Part shown: in pieces, positions 43,307 to 52,600 of the stretch
Numbering within the stretch: the first letter of the stretch is position 1
Layout: each line of letters starts with the position of its first letter
NCBI GenBank assembly: GCA_002421605.1
Contig: DISJ01000001.1
Coordinates: 1 to 64,000, forward strand
Length of the DNA stretch: 64,000 nt
Direction: 5' to 3'
Source of the DNA: Rhodobacteraceae bacterium UBA6213
Lineage (GTDB): Bacteria > Pseudomonadota > Alphaproteobacteria > Rhodobacterales > Rhodobacteraceae
The notes under the pieces: generated by a model
Seen by the model: the letters and a program-made list of their open reading frames with translations, nothing else
Databases searched by the model: none
Told to the model about the DNA's origin: nothing
Translations under genes and position numbers: made by a program

Positions 43307-43729
43307 TCAGCCGACCAGTTCAAGGCCCGAAAAGAAAAACGCGATCTCGCGCGCCGCCGATTCCGGGCTGTCGGAACCGTGGACCGAGTTTTCACCCTTG
43401 GACAGCGCAAAGTCCTTGCGGATGGTGCCATCGGCGGCGGCGGCCGGGTCGGTTGCGCCCATCACTTCGCGGTTTTTGGTAATGGCCGCGTCGCCTTCAA
43501 GCACCTGCACCACCACCGGCTCGGATGCCATAAAGGCGCACAGTTCGCCATAGAACGGGCGCGCCTCGTGCTCGGCATAGAACTGGCCAGCTTGCGCGGG
43601 CGAAAGGTGGATGCGCTTGGAGGCAACCACGCGCAGACCTGCTTCTTCAAAGCGGGCAACAATCTTGCCGGTCAAATTGCGTTTGGTGGCGTCGGGTTTG
43701 ATGATAGAGAGTGTGCGTTCGATGGCCAT
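43307..43729 (-). CDS. ndk: Nucleoside diphosphate kinase
   Basis: 140 residues, the usual length. ERTLSIIKPDATKRNLTGKI, FYAEHEARPFYGELCAFM, REVMGATDPAAAADGTIRKDF and ENSVHGSDSPESA are the complete NDK pattern, with phosphohistidine H117. Maintains NTP and dNTP pools. The ATG at 43729 follows AAGAGGC. Divergent from the ABC-F gene. A strong terminator follows. Confidence 0.97.
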   Translation of the reverse strand: MAIERTLSIIKPDATKRNLTGKIVARFEEAGLRVVASKRIHLSPAQAGQFYAEHEARPFYGELCAFMASEPVVVQVLEGDAAITKNREVMGATDPAAAADGTIRKDFALSKGENSVHGSDSPESAAREIAFFFSGLELVG

Positions 43730-43867
43730 GTTTGCCTCTTGTTCTGGAAATGGCGACGCCCCCGCATTGGGCCGCGCCGGATGGCGCCCCGTAGCATGGG
43801 GCGCGTTGCTTGAAAACCCCGTGCGGGCAGGCGTTGACGCGGGCGCGCGCATCAGGCATGGGGCGGC

Positions 43868-45724
43868 ATGCTTAAGATAAACGACATCACCTATTCCGTG
43901 CAGGGCCGCCCGTTGTTCGAAGGCGCCTCGGCAACCATTCCCGATGGCCACAAGGTGGGCCTGGTGGGCAAGAACGGCGCGGGCAAAACCACGCTGTTCC
44001 GCCTTATCCGGGGCGAACTGGCGCTGGAGGGCGGCACGATAAGCCTGCCCTCACGCGCCAAGATCGGCGGCGTCGCGCAAGAGGTGCCCTCGTCTTCAAC
44101 CTCGCTGCTCGACACGGTGCTTGAGGCCGATACCGAACGCGCCGCCCTTATGACCGAGGCCGAGCACGCGACCGACCCACACCGCATTGCCGATATCCAG
44201 CACCGGCTGGCCGATATTGACGCCTGGTCAGCAGAGGGACGCGCTAGCGCCATTCTGCGCGGACTTGGCTTTGACGCCGAGGCACAAGCGCGCCCTTGCT
44301 CAGACTTCTCGGGCGGCTGGCGGATGCGGGTGGCGTTGGCGGGGGTGCTGTTTGCGCAGCCTGACGTGCTGCTGCTGGATGAGCCGACCAACTATCTGGA
44401 CCTTGAAGGCGCGCTCTGGCTTGAAAGCTACCTCGCAAAATACCCCCACACCGTAATTATCATCAGCCACGACCGTGGCCTTTTGAACCGCGCGGTCGGC
44501 GCGATTCTGCACCTCGAAAACCGCAAGCTGACGCTGTGGAGCGGGCCGTACGATCAGTTTGCGCGCGCGCGCGCCGAACAGCGCGCCGTGCAGGCGGCCG
44601 AGGCGAAAAAGCAAGAAGCCCGGCGCGCGCACCTGCAAAGCTTTGTGGACCGTTTCAAAGCCAAGGCCAGCAAGGCCGTGCAGGCACAAAGCCGGGTCAA
44701 GATGCTGGAAAAGATGGAAATCATCACCGCGCCAGAAGATGCCGCCAAGCAGGTGTTTTCTTTCCCGGTACCCGAGCAGCTTTCGCCCCCGATCCTTGCG
44801 CTTGACGATGTGGCGGTGGGCTATGGCGGGCCGCCGGTGCTGCGCCACCTTAGCCTGCGGATCGATCAGGATGACCGGATCGCGCTTTTGGGCCGCAACG
44901 GCGAGGGTAAATCAACGCTGGCCAAACTGCTGGCGGGCAAGCTTGAGGCACAGGCGGGCAAGCTTACACGGTCGAGCAAGCTGCGCATCGGCTATTTTGC
45001 GCAGCATCAGGTTGACGAGCTTTACCTTGACGAGACGCCGTTGCAGCACATCCAGCGCGTTTATCCGGCCGAGTTTCAGCCCCGGCTGCGCGCGCGTCTT
45101 GCAGGTTTTGGCCTTGGCGCCGATCAGGCCGATACCGTGGTTGCCCAACTTTCGGGTGGGCAAAAAGCCCGGCTGTCGCTGATGCTGGCCACCACCACCG
45201 CGCCGCATCTGCTGATTCTTGACGAACCGACCAACCACCTCGACATGGAAAGCCGCGAGGCGCTGGTCGAGGCGTTGAACGATTACACCGGCGCAGTGAT
45301 CCTGATCAGCCACGATATGCACCTGCTCAGCCTCGTTGCCGACCGACTTTGGCTGGTCAAGGCAGGCCGTGTAACGCCTTACCTCAACGATCTTGAGGCG
45401 TATCGGCGCGAATTGTTGGCGGGCGACGACAGCGCCAGCCAGCCGCGCAGCGAAAAGCCGCAAAAGCCGCCGCGCGAGCGGGTGCTGGTGCTGCGCTCGG
45501 ACCTGCGCCGATGCGAGGAGCGGGTCGCAAAGATCGATGGGATGCTGAAGAAGCTTGATGAAAAGCTGGCCGATCCTTCGCTTTATGCCCCGCACATGGG
45601 CAAAGAGCTGCACAAATGGACGATGAAGCGGGTCGAGGCCGTCGACGGGCTGGCACGCGCCGAAGAGTTGTGGCTGGCCGCGCACGAAGCGCTGGAAGCG
45701 GCGTTGAAGGCAGAACTTGGCTGA
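43868..45724 (+). CDS. ABC-F family ATPase (Uup/EttA-type ribosome-associated)
   Basis: 618 residues with two tandem nucleotide-binding domains and no membrane segments. Domain 1 has Walker A GKNGAGKTTL near residue 36, signature DFSGGWRMRVALA and Walker B LLLDEPTNYLD. Domain 2 has GRNGEGKSTL near 340, LSGGQKARLSLM and ILDEPTNHLD. The linker (about 225-290: RARAEQRAVQAAEAKKQEARRA) is charged helical, as in the P-site-interacting linker of ABC-F proteins, and the C-terminus is a coiled-coil-like extension. Function is probably in translation or DNA handling; the family member is not resolved. Confidence 0.88.
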   Translation: MLKINDITYSVQGRPLFEGASATIPDGHKVGLVGKNGAGKTTLFRLIRGELALEGGTISLPSRAKIGGVAQEVPSSSTSLLDTVLEADTERAALMTEAEHATDPHRIADIQHRLADIDAWSAEGRASAILRGLGFDAEAQARPCSDFSGGWRMRVALAGVLFAQPDVLLLDEPTNYLDLEGALWLESYLAKYPHTVIIISHDRGLLNRAVGAILHLENRKLTLWSGPYDQFARARAEQRAVQAAEAKKQEARRAHLQSFVDRFKAKASKAVQAQSRVKMLEKMEIITAPEDAAKQVFSFPVPEQLSPPILALDDVAVGYGGPPVLRHLSLRIDQDDRIALLGRNGEGKSTLAKLLAGKLEAQAGKLTRSSKLRIGYFAQHQVDELYLDETPLQHIQRVYPAEFQPRLRARLAGFGLGADQADTVVAQLSGGQKARLSLMLATTTAPHLLILDEPTNHLDMESREALVEALNDYTGAVILISHDMHLLSLVADRLWLVKAGRVTPYLNDLEAYRRELLAGDDSASQPRSEKPQKPPRERVLVLRSDLRRCEERVAKIDGMLKKLDEKLADPSLYAPHMGKELHKWTMKRVEAVDGLARAEELWLAAHEALEAALKAELG

Positions 45725-45740
45725 CTTGTTTTATCAGGTA

Positions 45741-45770
45741 TTGACCTGAGTAATTTTGTCGGGTTTATAG
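45741..45770 (+). promoter_or_regulatory. Promoter overlapped by an imperfect operator (putative iron box)
   Basis: TTGACC at 45741-45746 and TTATAG at 45765-45770 (18-base gap) form a sigma-70-type promoter. The stretch 45744-45764 is an imperfect dyad around AATT: left half ACCTGAGT, right half TGTCGGGT. It sits over the promoter, as a repressor site would. The downstream gene encodes an iron-binding protein, so an iron-responsive regulator such as RirA or Irr/Fur-type is plausible; I could not match it to a known consensus. GGAG precedes the ATG at 45802. Confidence 0.55.
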
Positions 45771-45801
45771 GGCGTAGCATCAACCCTGCGGAGCCTGACC
45801 T

Positions 45802-46806
45802 ATGACCCTGCGCCTTGCGCTGCTTGCCACCTCGCTTCTTGCCGCCTTTCCGGTACTGGCCGACGAGGTAAACATCTATTCGCACCGCCAGCCGGAACTG
45901 GTGCAACCGCTATTTGACGCCTTCACTAAGGAAACCGGCATCACCATCAACGTGGCCTTTGTAGATAAGGGCATGGTCGAGCGGCTGGTGGCCGAAGGTA
46001 GCCGCAGCCCCGCCGATCTGGTAATGACGGTCGATATCGCGCGGCTGATGCAGGTGGTCGATGCGGGTGTCACGCAAGCCGTGTCTTCGCCAGTGCTTGA
46101 CGGCGCCATTCCGGCAGAGTTTCGCGACCCAGAAGGCCACTGGTTTGGCCTGACCAGCCGCGCGCGTGTTGTGTATGCCGCGCGCGACCGTGTGGCTGAC
46201 GGTGAAGTGACCAGCTACGAAGACCTCGCCGACCCCAAATGGCAGGGGCGCATTTGCACTCGTCAAGGCACCAATGATTACAATGTGGCGCTAACTGCCG
46301 CCTATCTGGCGCATCACGGCGAGGCGGAAACCCGCGCCTGGTTGATCGCGCTCAAAGCCAATCTTGCGCGCAAGCCCGAAGGTGGTGATCGCGATCAGGT
46401 CAAGGCGATCTGGGCCGGGCAATGCGACATCAGCCTTGGCAACACCTATTACATGGGCGAAATGCTGGCCGACCCCGAACAGACGGAATGGGCCGATGCC
46501 GTGCGCATCGTGTTCCCCTATTTCGAGGGCGGCGGCACGCATATGAACATCTCGGGCGTGGCGATGACTGCGGCGGCCCCGCACCGCGATGCGGCGCTGA
46601 AGTTGATGGAGTTTCTAGTTTCTGACACGGCGCAGGAAATCTATGCCGAAACCAACCACGAGTTTCCAATCAAGCCCGGCGTCGCGCGCTCGGATCTGGT
46701 TGCAAGCTGGGGCGACTTTACCCCCGACTCGCTTCCATTGGGTGAAATTGCGCAACTGCGTCCCGCGGCGCTGAAACTCATTCAAGAAGTGAACTTCGAC
46801 GGCTAA
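45802..46806 (+). CDS. Periplasmic Fe(III)-binding protein (FbpA/AfuA/FutA type)
   Basis: 334 residues. Residues 1-20 are a Sec signal peptide (MTLRLALLATSLLAAFPVLA). The mature start DEVNIYSHRQPELVQPLFDAF carries Y26 and H28 as in the family, and GNTYYMGEML gives the paired iron-ligand tyrosines Y216-Y217. Other landmarks are SPADLVMTVDIARL and EIYAETNHEFPI. No permease or ATPase gene is adjacent, so it is an orphan that must use a transporter encoded elsewhere. Promoter has an operator-like dyad. Confidence 0.85.
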   Translation: MTLRLALLATSLLAAFPVLADEVNIYSHRQPELVQPLFDAFTKETGITINVAFVDKGMVERLVAEGSRSPADLVMTVDIARLMQVVDAGVTQAVSSPVLDGAIPAEFRDPEGHWFGLTSRARVVYAARDRVADGEVTSYEDLADPKWQGRICTRQGTNDYNVALTAAYLAHHGEAETRAWLIALKANLARKPEGGDRDQVKAIWAGQCDISLGNTYYMGEMLADPEQTEWADAVRIVFPYFEGGGTHMNISGVAMTAAAPHRDAALKLMEFLVSDTAQEIYAETNHEFPIKPGVARSDLVASWGDFTPDSLPLGEIAQLRPAALKLIQEVNFDG

Positions 46807-46920
46807 ATCGGCGGGGCGCTGCCACGTCGCAGCGCCTCGCCCGTCGCCCTAGCGCGTGAGATGTGGACTTTGCCATCGTAGCGCGCCACCTTCACGGCCA
46901 ACGGCTATGCAGGGGGTGCC

Positions 46921-47859
46921 ATGAGCGCGCGCAAAATCATCATCGACACCGATCCGGGGCAAGACGACGCGGTGGCGATCCTGCTCGCCCTCGCCAGCCC
47001 CGAACTTGACGTCCTGGGTATCACCTGTGTCGCAGGCAACGTGCCCCTGGCGCTGACATCGCGCAACGCGCGGGTGGTGTGCGAATTGGCCGGGCGCGCC
47101 GATGTGGGGGTGTTCGCAGGATGCGACAAGCCGATCTCCCGGGCGCTGGTGACAGCGGAATATGTACACGGCAAGTCGGGCCTAGACGGGATCGAGCTGC
47201 CTGAGCCGACGATGGTTTTGCAACCACCCCACGCAGTCGACTTTCTGATCGAGACGCTGCGCGAAGCGGCGCCCGGCTCGGTCACGCTCTGCCCACTCGG
47301 GCCGTTGACCAATATCGCCACCGCATTCGCGCGCGCGCCCGACATTATCGGCCAGGTGGCAGAAATCGTGCTGATGGGTGGAGGCTGCTTTGAGGGCGGC
47401 AATACCACACCGGCCGCCGAATTCAACATTTACGTCGACCCGGAAGCTGCGGATATCGTGTTTAAATCTGGCGTGCCGCTGGTGGTGATGCCGCTGGACG
47501 TTACGCATAAAGTGCTGACCACACGGGCGCGGATCGAGGGGTTTCGCGCGCTTGGCACCCCTGTCGGCCATGCCGTTGCAGGCTGGACCGATTTCTTCGA
47601 GCGCTTCGATATGGCCAAATACGGATCAGACGGAGCGCCGCTGCACGACCCTTGCGTGATCGCCTATCTGCTGTCGCCAGACCTTTTCCAAGGCCGCCAC
47701 ATCAACGTGGAAGTCGAAACCCAAAGCGTTTTGACCCGTGGCATGACGGTGGCCGACTGGTGGCGCGTAACCAACCGCGCACCCAACGCGATGTTTATGC
47801 GCGAGGTCGATGCGCAGGGCTTTTTCGCGCTGCTGACCGAGCGGATCGGACGGCTTTAG
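46921..47859 (+). CDS. Nucleoside hydrolase (IunH/Rih family)
   Basis: 312 residues. IIIDTDPGQDDAVAIL is the catalytic calcium-binding motif (D9, D11, D15, D16) of inosine-uridine-preferring nucleoside hydrolases, which split ribonucleosides into base and ribose. LTNIATAF and the EFNIYVDPEAADIVF region with the metal-linked loop, plus LHDPCVIAYLL near residue 240, are also conserved. It links to the nucleotide salvage theme but no purine base transporter is nearby. Convergent with tpsB. Confidence 0.9.
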   Translation: MSARKIIIDTDPGQDDAVAILLALASPELDVLGITCVAGNVPLALTSRNARVVCELAGRADVGVFAGCDKPISRALVTAEYVHGKSGLDGIELPEPTMVLQPPHAVDFLIETLREAAPGSVTLCPLGPLTNIATAFARAPDIIGQVAEIVLMGGGCFEGGNTTPAAEFNIYVDPEAADIVFKSGVPLVVMPLDVTHKVLTTRARIEGFRALGTPVGHAVAGWTDFFERFDMAKYGSDGAPLHDPCVIAYLLSPDLFQGRHINVEVETQSVLTRGMTVADWWRVTNRAPNAMFMREVDAQGFFALLTERIGRL

Positions 47860-47880
47860 AGATAAGCCCACAGCGCAGCA

Positions 47881-47904
47881 TCAGGGCCGTTTGACGGGCC
47901 CTGA
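47881..47904. terminator. Candidate hairpin between nucleoside hydrolase and tpsB
   Basis: TCAGGGCC (47881-47888) pairs with GGCCCTGA (47897-47904) around an 8-base loop, between two convergent genes. Neither side has a T-run, so it is a poor intrinsic terminator. It may act with Rho or as a shared 3' structure. Confidence 0.4.
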
Positions 47905-47924
47905 AGGCGATTGCGTAGCCAAGA

Positions 47925-49595
47925 TCAAAACTGCGAAAGCGTCAACGTTGCAGAGAAGGTCACATCTGACTGATCGGCAACCGCTTGGCGCAGCGGCACC
48001 GCGGCCGAAACTTCAAAGCGCGCGTGATCGTTGAACCTGTAAGACGCCCCTACCCCTGCCGATGCCATATTCACAACTGTCGGGAAAGTCGAATAGACCG
48101 CACCAAAGTCGGCAAAGACAAAGCCGCTAAACACTTTGTCTTGAAACTCAAAGGGCTTGTGCAGCTCGAGATTCGCGTAGAATCCGCTATCGCCAGCCAC
48201 CCCATCCGAAGGATAACCGCGCACCGTGGTCGGGCCCCCGATCTGGAACAGCAGCCCGCCGGGCAGCAGCGATTCCTCACTGGTCTGCCACGCACCGCGC
48301 CCGATAAACGAAATGCCGTTAGTAAACTTGTAGGCCCCGTCGATCGAGCCGGTGCCGATCACATAGTCGTTGCTCGTGGAAGCAACATTATCCGTGACCG
48401 TGGCAAAGACCGCCTGCATTTGGGTGCTGATGGTCCAGTTATCGCCAAACCCGGCAAGCGTGAAACCCGGTGCAAATTTGGTCGTGTCCGCATTAACAAC
48501 CGGCACGCCTGCTGAATAGGATTCAGACGCGCCCCGGAAAAACGCTGCCGTTGCCTGTAGCGCAATACGATCAGTCGCATAGATCGGCTGGGTCACGGTA
48601 ACCGAGGTCGAATGGGCATTGCCCGTTAGATCAAGTCCGACCGATGGACCATCGACCACGTTATATTCCGATGCAGAGGCGCTGAGACTGAGGCGCGTGC
48701 CAATCGGGGTAAGCGAAAAGTCGTATCGCACGGTCGCCGACTTGCTGCCTTCAGTTCCTTCGAGGAACAGAAGGAAAGTGTCGTCAATGCCAAGCGCGCC
48801 GTATTGGCGATACATGAGCGAGGCGCGCAGATCCCCGGTGGAGGCCACGCCGTTGTTATCGAGGAAAAACTGAAACTGTTGCGGCGTCGGTTCAGTGATG
48901 CCAAACACCAGATCTGTCAGCCCAAAGGCAGCACCCGGTTGCAAGATCAGGCGCAAATTCGCCCGGTTGGTCTGATTGAAAAACGCAATGTCACTTGCTG
49001 CGGTGGGAACATCAACCGTGGTGCCCTTGGCGAAACGAACGCGGTTGGTGATGAAGTTGGTGCGGGTCTTATGCTCGCCCACTACGGCCACAACGCCGAC
49101 CTGCCCCTCGACCAAAGTGATGACCAGATCGCCACCTTCGACGTCTTGGGGGCCAAGGATGGCGGTCGCCGTAACCACGCCCTTTTCGGCATAAAGATCG
49201 TTCACATCGCGGACAAGCTCCGACAGGCCCGAGAAATCCACCTGCCGCCCGACGTATTTGTCGCGAATTGCCGCAAGCTCGACATCCGAAAGAAACGCCG
49301 ATGTCGGTGCGAAGGTTACGGTCTTCAGCAGCACTGTCGGCCCGCCGGGTGGCGGCAAATCGCGCCGGTTGAGTGGTTCTACCACAACGCCCGGCCCTTG
49401 TTGGCGCGTGTCGGCCTCGGCGTCTGCCGCATCAAGCGCCCGCTCGCTTTCTGCCGCGATACGCGCCGAAAGATCGACCTCTGCTGGCGTTATCGCCAGC
49501 GCGCTCGTAGCTGCGAAGAGCCCCAGCGCACCAACTGTTAGCGCCGCAAACCCGGATGCATGCCGCTTTATAGGCGTCTTGTCATTTCCAGCCAT
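47925..49595 (-). CDS. TpsB outer-membrane transporter (ShlB/FhaC/HecB family)
   Basis: 556 residues. A signal sequence covers about residues 15-34 (ASGFAALTVGALGLFAATSALA). Residues about 45-78 are a charged/Pro-rich helix-linker, followed by POTRA domains: VLLKTVTFAPTSAFLSDVEL, then ELVRDVNDLYAEKGVVTATA and ILGPQDVEGGDLVITLVEGQ. The rest is a 16-strand-like barrel ending in Phe (TLTLSQF), the BAM recognition end. VRGYPSDG at 458-465 is the conserved L6 loop motif of TpsB/Omp85 proteins. It follows the giant tpsA gene by 48 bases on the same strand, so it is the dedicated exporter of that protein. Confidence 0.93.
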   Translation of the reverse strand: MAGNDKTPIKRHASGFAALTVGALGLFAATSALAITPAEVDLSARIAAESERALDAADAEADTRQQGPGVVVEPLNRRDLPPPGGPTVLLKTVTFAPTSAFLSDVELAAIRDKYVGRQVDFSGLSELVRDVNDLYAEKGVVTATAILGPQDVEGGDLVITLVEGQVGVVAVVGEHKTRTNFITNRVRFAKGTTVDVPTAASDIAFFNQTNRANLRLILQPGAAFGLTDLVFGITEPTPQQFQFFLDNNGVASTGDLRASLMYRQYGALGIDDTFLLFLEGTEGSKSATVRYDFSLTPIGTRLSLSASASEYNVVDGPSVGLDLTGNAHSTSVTVTQPIYATDRIALQATAAFFRGASESYSAGVPVVNADTTKFAPGFTLAGFGDNWTISTQMQAVFATVTDNVASTSNDYVIGTGSIDGAYKFTNGISFIGRGAWQTSEESLLPGGLLFQIGGPTTVRGYPSDGVAGDSGFYANLELHKPFEFQDKVFSGFVFADFGAVYSTFPTVVNMASAGVGASYRFNDHARFEVSAAVPLRQAVADQSDVTFSATLTLSQF

Positions 49596-49643
49596 CGTAC
49601 TGCCCCGCCGTGTTGGACAACTCGCGGTATTCCGCTGAAGTCG

Positions 49644-52600
49644 TCATTGCCGCAAGAGAACTGCAGGGCCATTGCCGCGCACGAAGACACTATACGATAC
49701 ACCGTCGATGATAACCACCGTACCATTCAAGTCCGCAATATCGAGGTCCGTGTCGTCGTCCTCAAGCGGTGTGGAGCCGAATGCACCGGGCAACAAGATC
49801 GGATCACCCGCTTCACGCATGTTGCGCACCGTATCGCGCACCAGGCTGATGCCCGGGAACGGCAGGCCCAGAAGGTCGGTCACCTGCACCGTGGCATCGT
49901 AGACCACGACGAAGGAGTTGGTCGCCGTCGTGGTGCCATCAAGGCGAAGCGTGAAAGGCTTGCCGTTGAGGAACATCTGCGAATTGCTCGCCGGGTTCGT
50001 CTTTGGTGTTTGCGAGCGGTCGTCAACAAAGACCGTTTGCAACGGCGTCTTGAGCAGGAATGTGCCAGCCATCGGCGAGCTGCCTTGGATCGGCACCATA
50101 CCGTTGAGAACATTGACGAACTCTGCAGTCGTGGTCAGCAACGTTTCTGACACGAACAGCAGCGGCATGACAATGCCCGCAGGCGCGTCAACGACCAGCT
50201 CTGCGAATGTTGCCGCAAGGCCGTTCGCCCCGGTGAGGGTGATGTTAAGTGGGTTGGGCCCGCTTGGGACCTGCGTAACATCAAGCGCGTGAATGACATC
50301 GGCGCGCAGGGTCAGATTTTCACCAACCTCGATAATACCGACATCGAGCGTGTCGGTGGCCTGAAGTTCGATGTTCTTGGCGCGCATTCGCTTGACGTCA
50401 AGCTTGCCCGTGTTGCCATCACCAAAGCCTGCGATGTTGATCAGCGTATCACCTGCTTCTTCGTAATCGCCGATGATATCGCCGGTCGAATAGATGGTGC
50501 TGTTGCGGCCTGCGATGATGTCTTGGAAGAACACGCCGTTACCGGTGATGTAGGAGTCGCGACCGGCGTTCAGGCTGGTCACGATGTTCACCTGCCCCGT
50601 ACCGGCGGTAATGGTAGCATCCAATCCGGTTGTCGCGGTGTCGAAGCCTACTCCATTGCCGCTAAGCCATGCCGAGCCGTGCGCGTTGAACGTACCGCCC
50701 AGAACACTGCCGTGTACCGAGGTAAGCGTGATGTCGCCCGCATCTTCCGGCCCCGGAACCGCCGGGATGCCCGTAGTTTGCAGATCGACAAAGGTCAGAT
50801 CACCGTCGGCAATAAAGTGCTGGCTTCCGCCGCTTTGCGCGAGAGTGATGTCAAGCGTGCCATCGCCTACGACCTTGATCGCGCCATTCAGCGCTTGCAG
50901 GTTGCTCAGCACCATATTGCTCAGCGCCCCAAGCTGGATGCCACCGTTGGCCGCCGTAGCGGCAAGCGAGTTGGTGCGGATGCGCAGCGGGTTTGCCGGA
51001 TCAGTGACCGCGTTATCAAGTGCTGTCGCGTTTGCTTGCGTCTTGTCGCCGATGCCAAGGCCAGCGGTCAACACAACCCCTGCCCCGGGCGCCATGGCGG
51101 TGATGTCGGTGCGCGGATCAAGCGTGCCGGCATAGATCCGCCCGTCTGCAGCAATCGAAACCGCATCCGCATCGCCGCTGCCCGAGATGATCCCGGTCAC
51201 CAGCGCATCGCCATCAGTGGCAATCTGCACCCGTCCGGCATCTGCGCGAAGCGTCGCGCCATTGAGCATCTTGAGCGAGGCTGATCTGATATCGACCAGG
51301 CCCGCAACCGAATGCACATCGCCAAGGCTTGTGAACAGTTGCCGACCACCAGCCGCAAGATTGATGTCGCCTGCAGTATCTACCAACCCGTCGATCACGC
51401 TCTGCCCGGCAGCTGCCAGACGGATTGTGCCATGTGCCAGTGCCGAACCGACGATGAACAACGAACCCGTCGGGCCGAACATATTGATTTCATTTGCCGC
51501 TGACGCGATGATCTTACCGCCGACGTTGACGCCAACGTTAAGACTGCGCGCTACAGTGCCGATCGAACCGGTCACCGCAGTCAGCGTAACTTGCGCGCCG
51601 AGAACGTTGATCAACTCGTCATCGTAGGCGTTCAGCAGCGAAACCGGCGCCATCAATTTCACGTCTTGCTGTGAATAGACGGTGTCGATCAGACCGGTGC
51701 CGATAAAGGCGATGTTGACACCGTTTTGCGCGCGCGCCGTGGTCGTGGCACCCGTGCGCGGCATGAGGGTCAACGGGGTCGTAGGCGACCCGATGCTGCC
51801 CTGCGCCGCTTCGAGGATCAGGTTGCCGGTCTGCACGGCGCTGACCGGGGCGTTGATGATATCGCCGTAAACCTTGATCCGGGTGTCGCCAAAGGTGCTG
51901 ATAGTGCCCAGCGTTGCCCCGCCGCGCGACGCTAGGAACGCGCCGCCGATATCGGCGTTGCCGCCGCTCGACACATTTGGCACCGTGACATTTAGCGCGG
52001 TCACCGCGTTGAAGTTCAACGGCCGCTTGCTCAGCACGGTCAAAAGCGTGTGCTCTGGTGCAACAAGACCCAGTGCCGCCGCGTCGAATGCGGCCTTTTG
52101 CACATTAGTCAGCGTATTGTACTCGGCCCCGAGCATCAGCGTGGTCAGCACCCCGCTCACATCAAGCCCAAGCGCCACGGCGGCGTTGTAGGCCGCGATC
52201 TGTTCGGCGCTGGCACCGGTGGGCAGGTTGACCGGCCCAAGCGTCAGCTGCAAATCGTCGCGTTCTGCAGAGGCAAGCGCCACTTTTTGATCGAGCGTCA
52301 GATCACGTGGATCAAGGCTGGAGCGGATCGAAACACCCAGCGGCCCTGTTGTGCCCCCGCCGATCGTTTCACCGATGCCAAGCCCGGCTTCGATGGTCAC
52401 GGTGCGGCCCGAAACGTTCGGGTCTTTCAGCACCGGGTTGGTGGCGGTGACGGTCTTGAGCGCGCCGGGCGCGATCGAGAAGGCCAACTCGCGTTCGGTC
52501 CAGACCGACCCGCGGGTCAGTTCGGCCTTTTCAGCGTCAGAAGCGACATAGGTGTAGCCATTGACGTATTCCGTGGTCAGGCCGCCAACAACCGCGTGCA

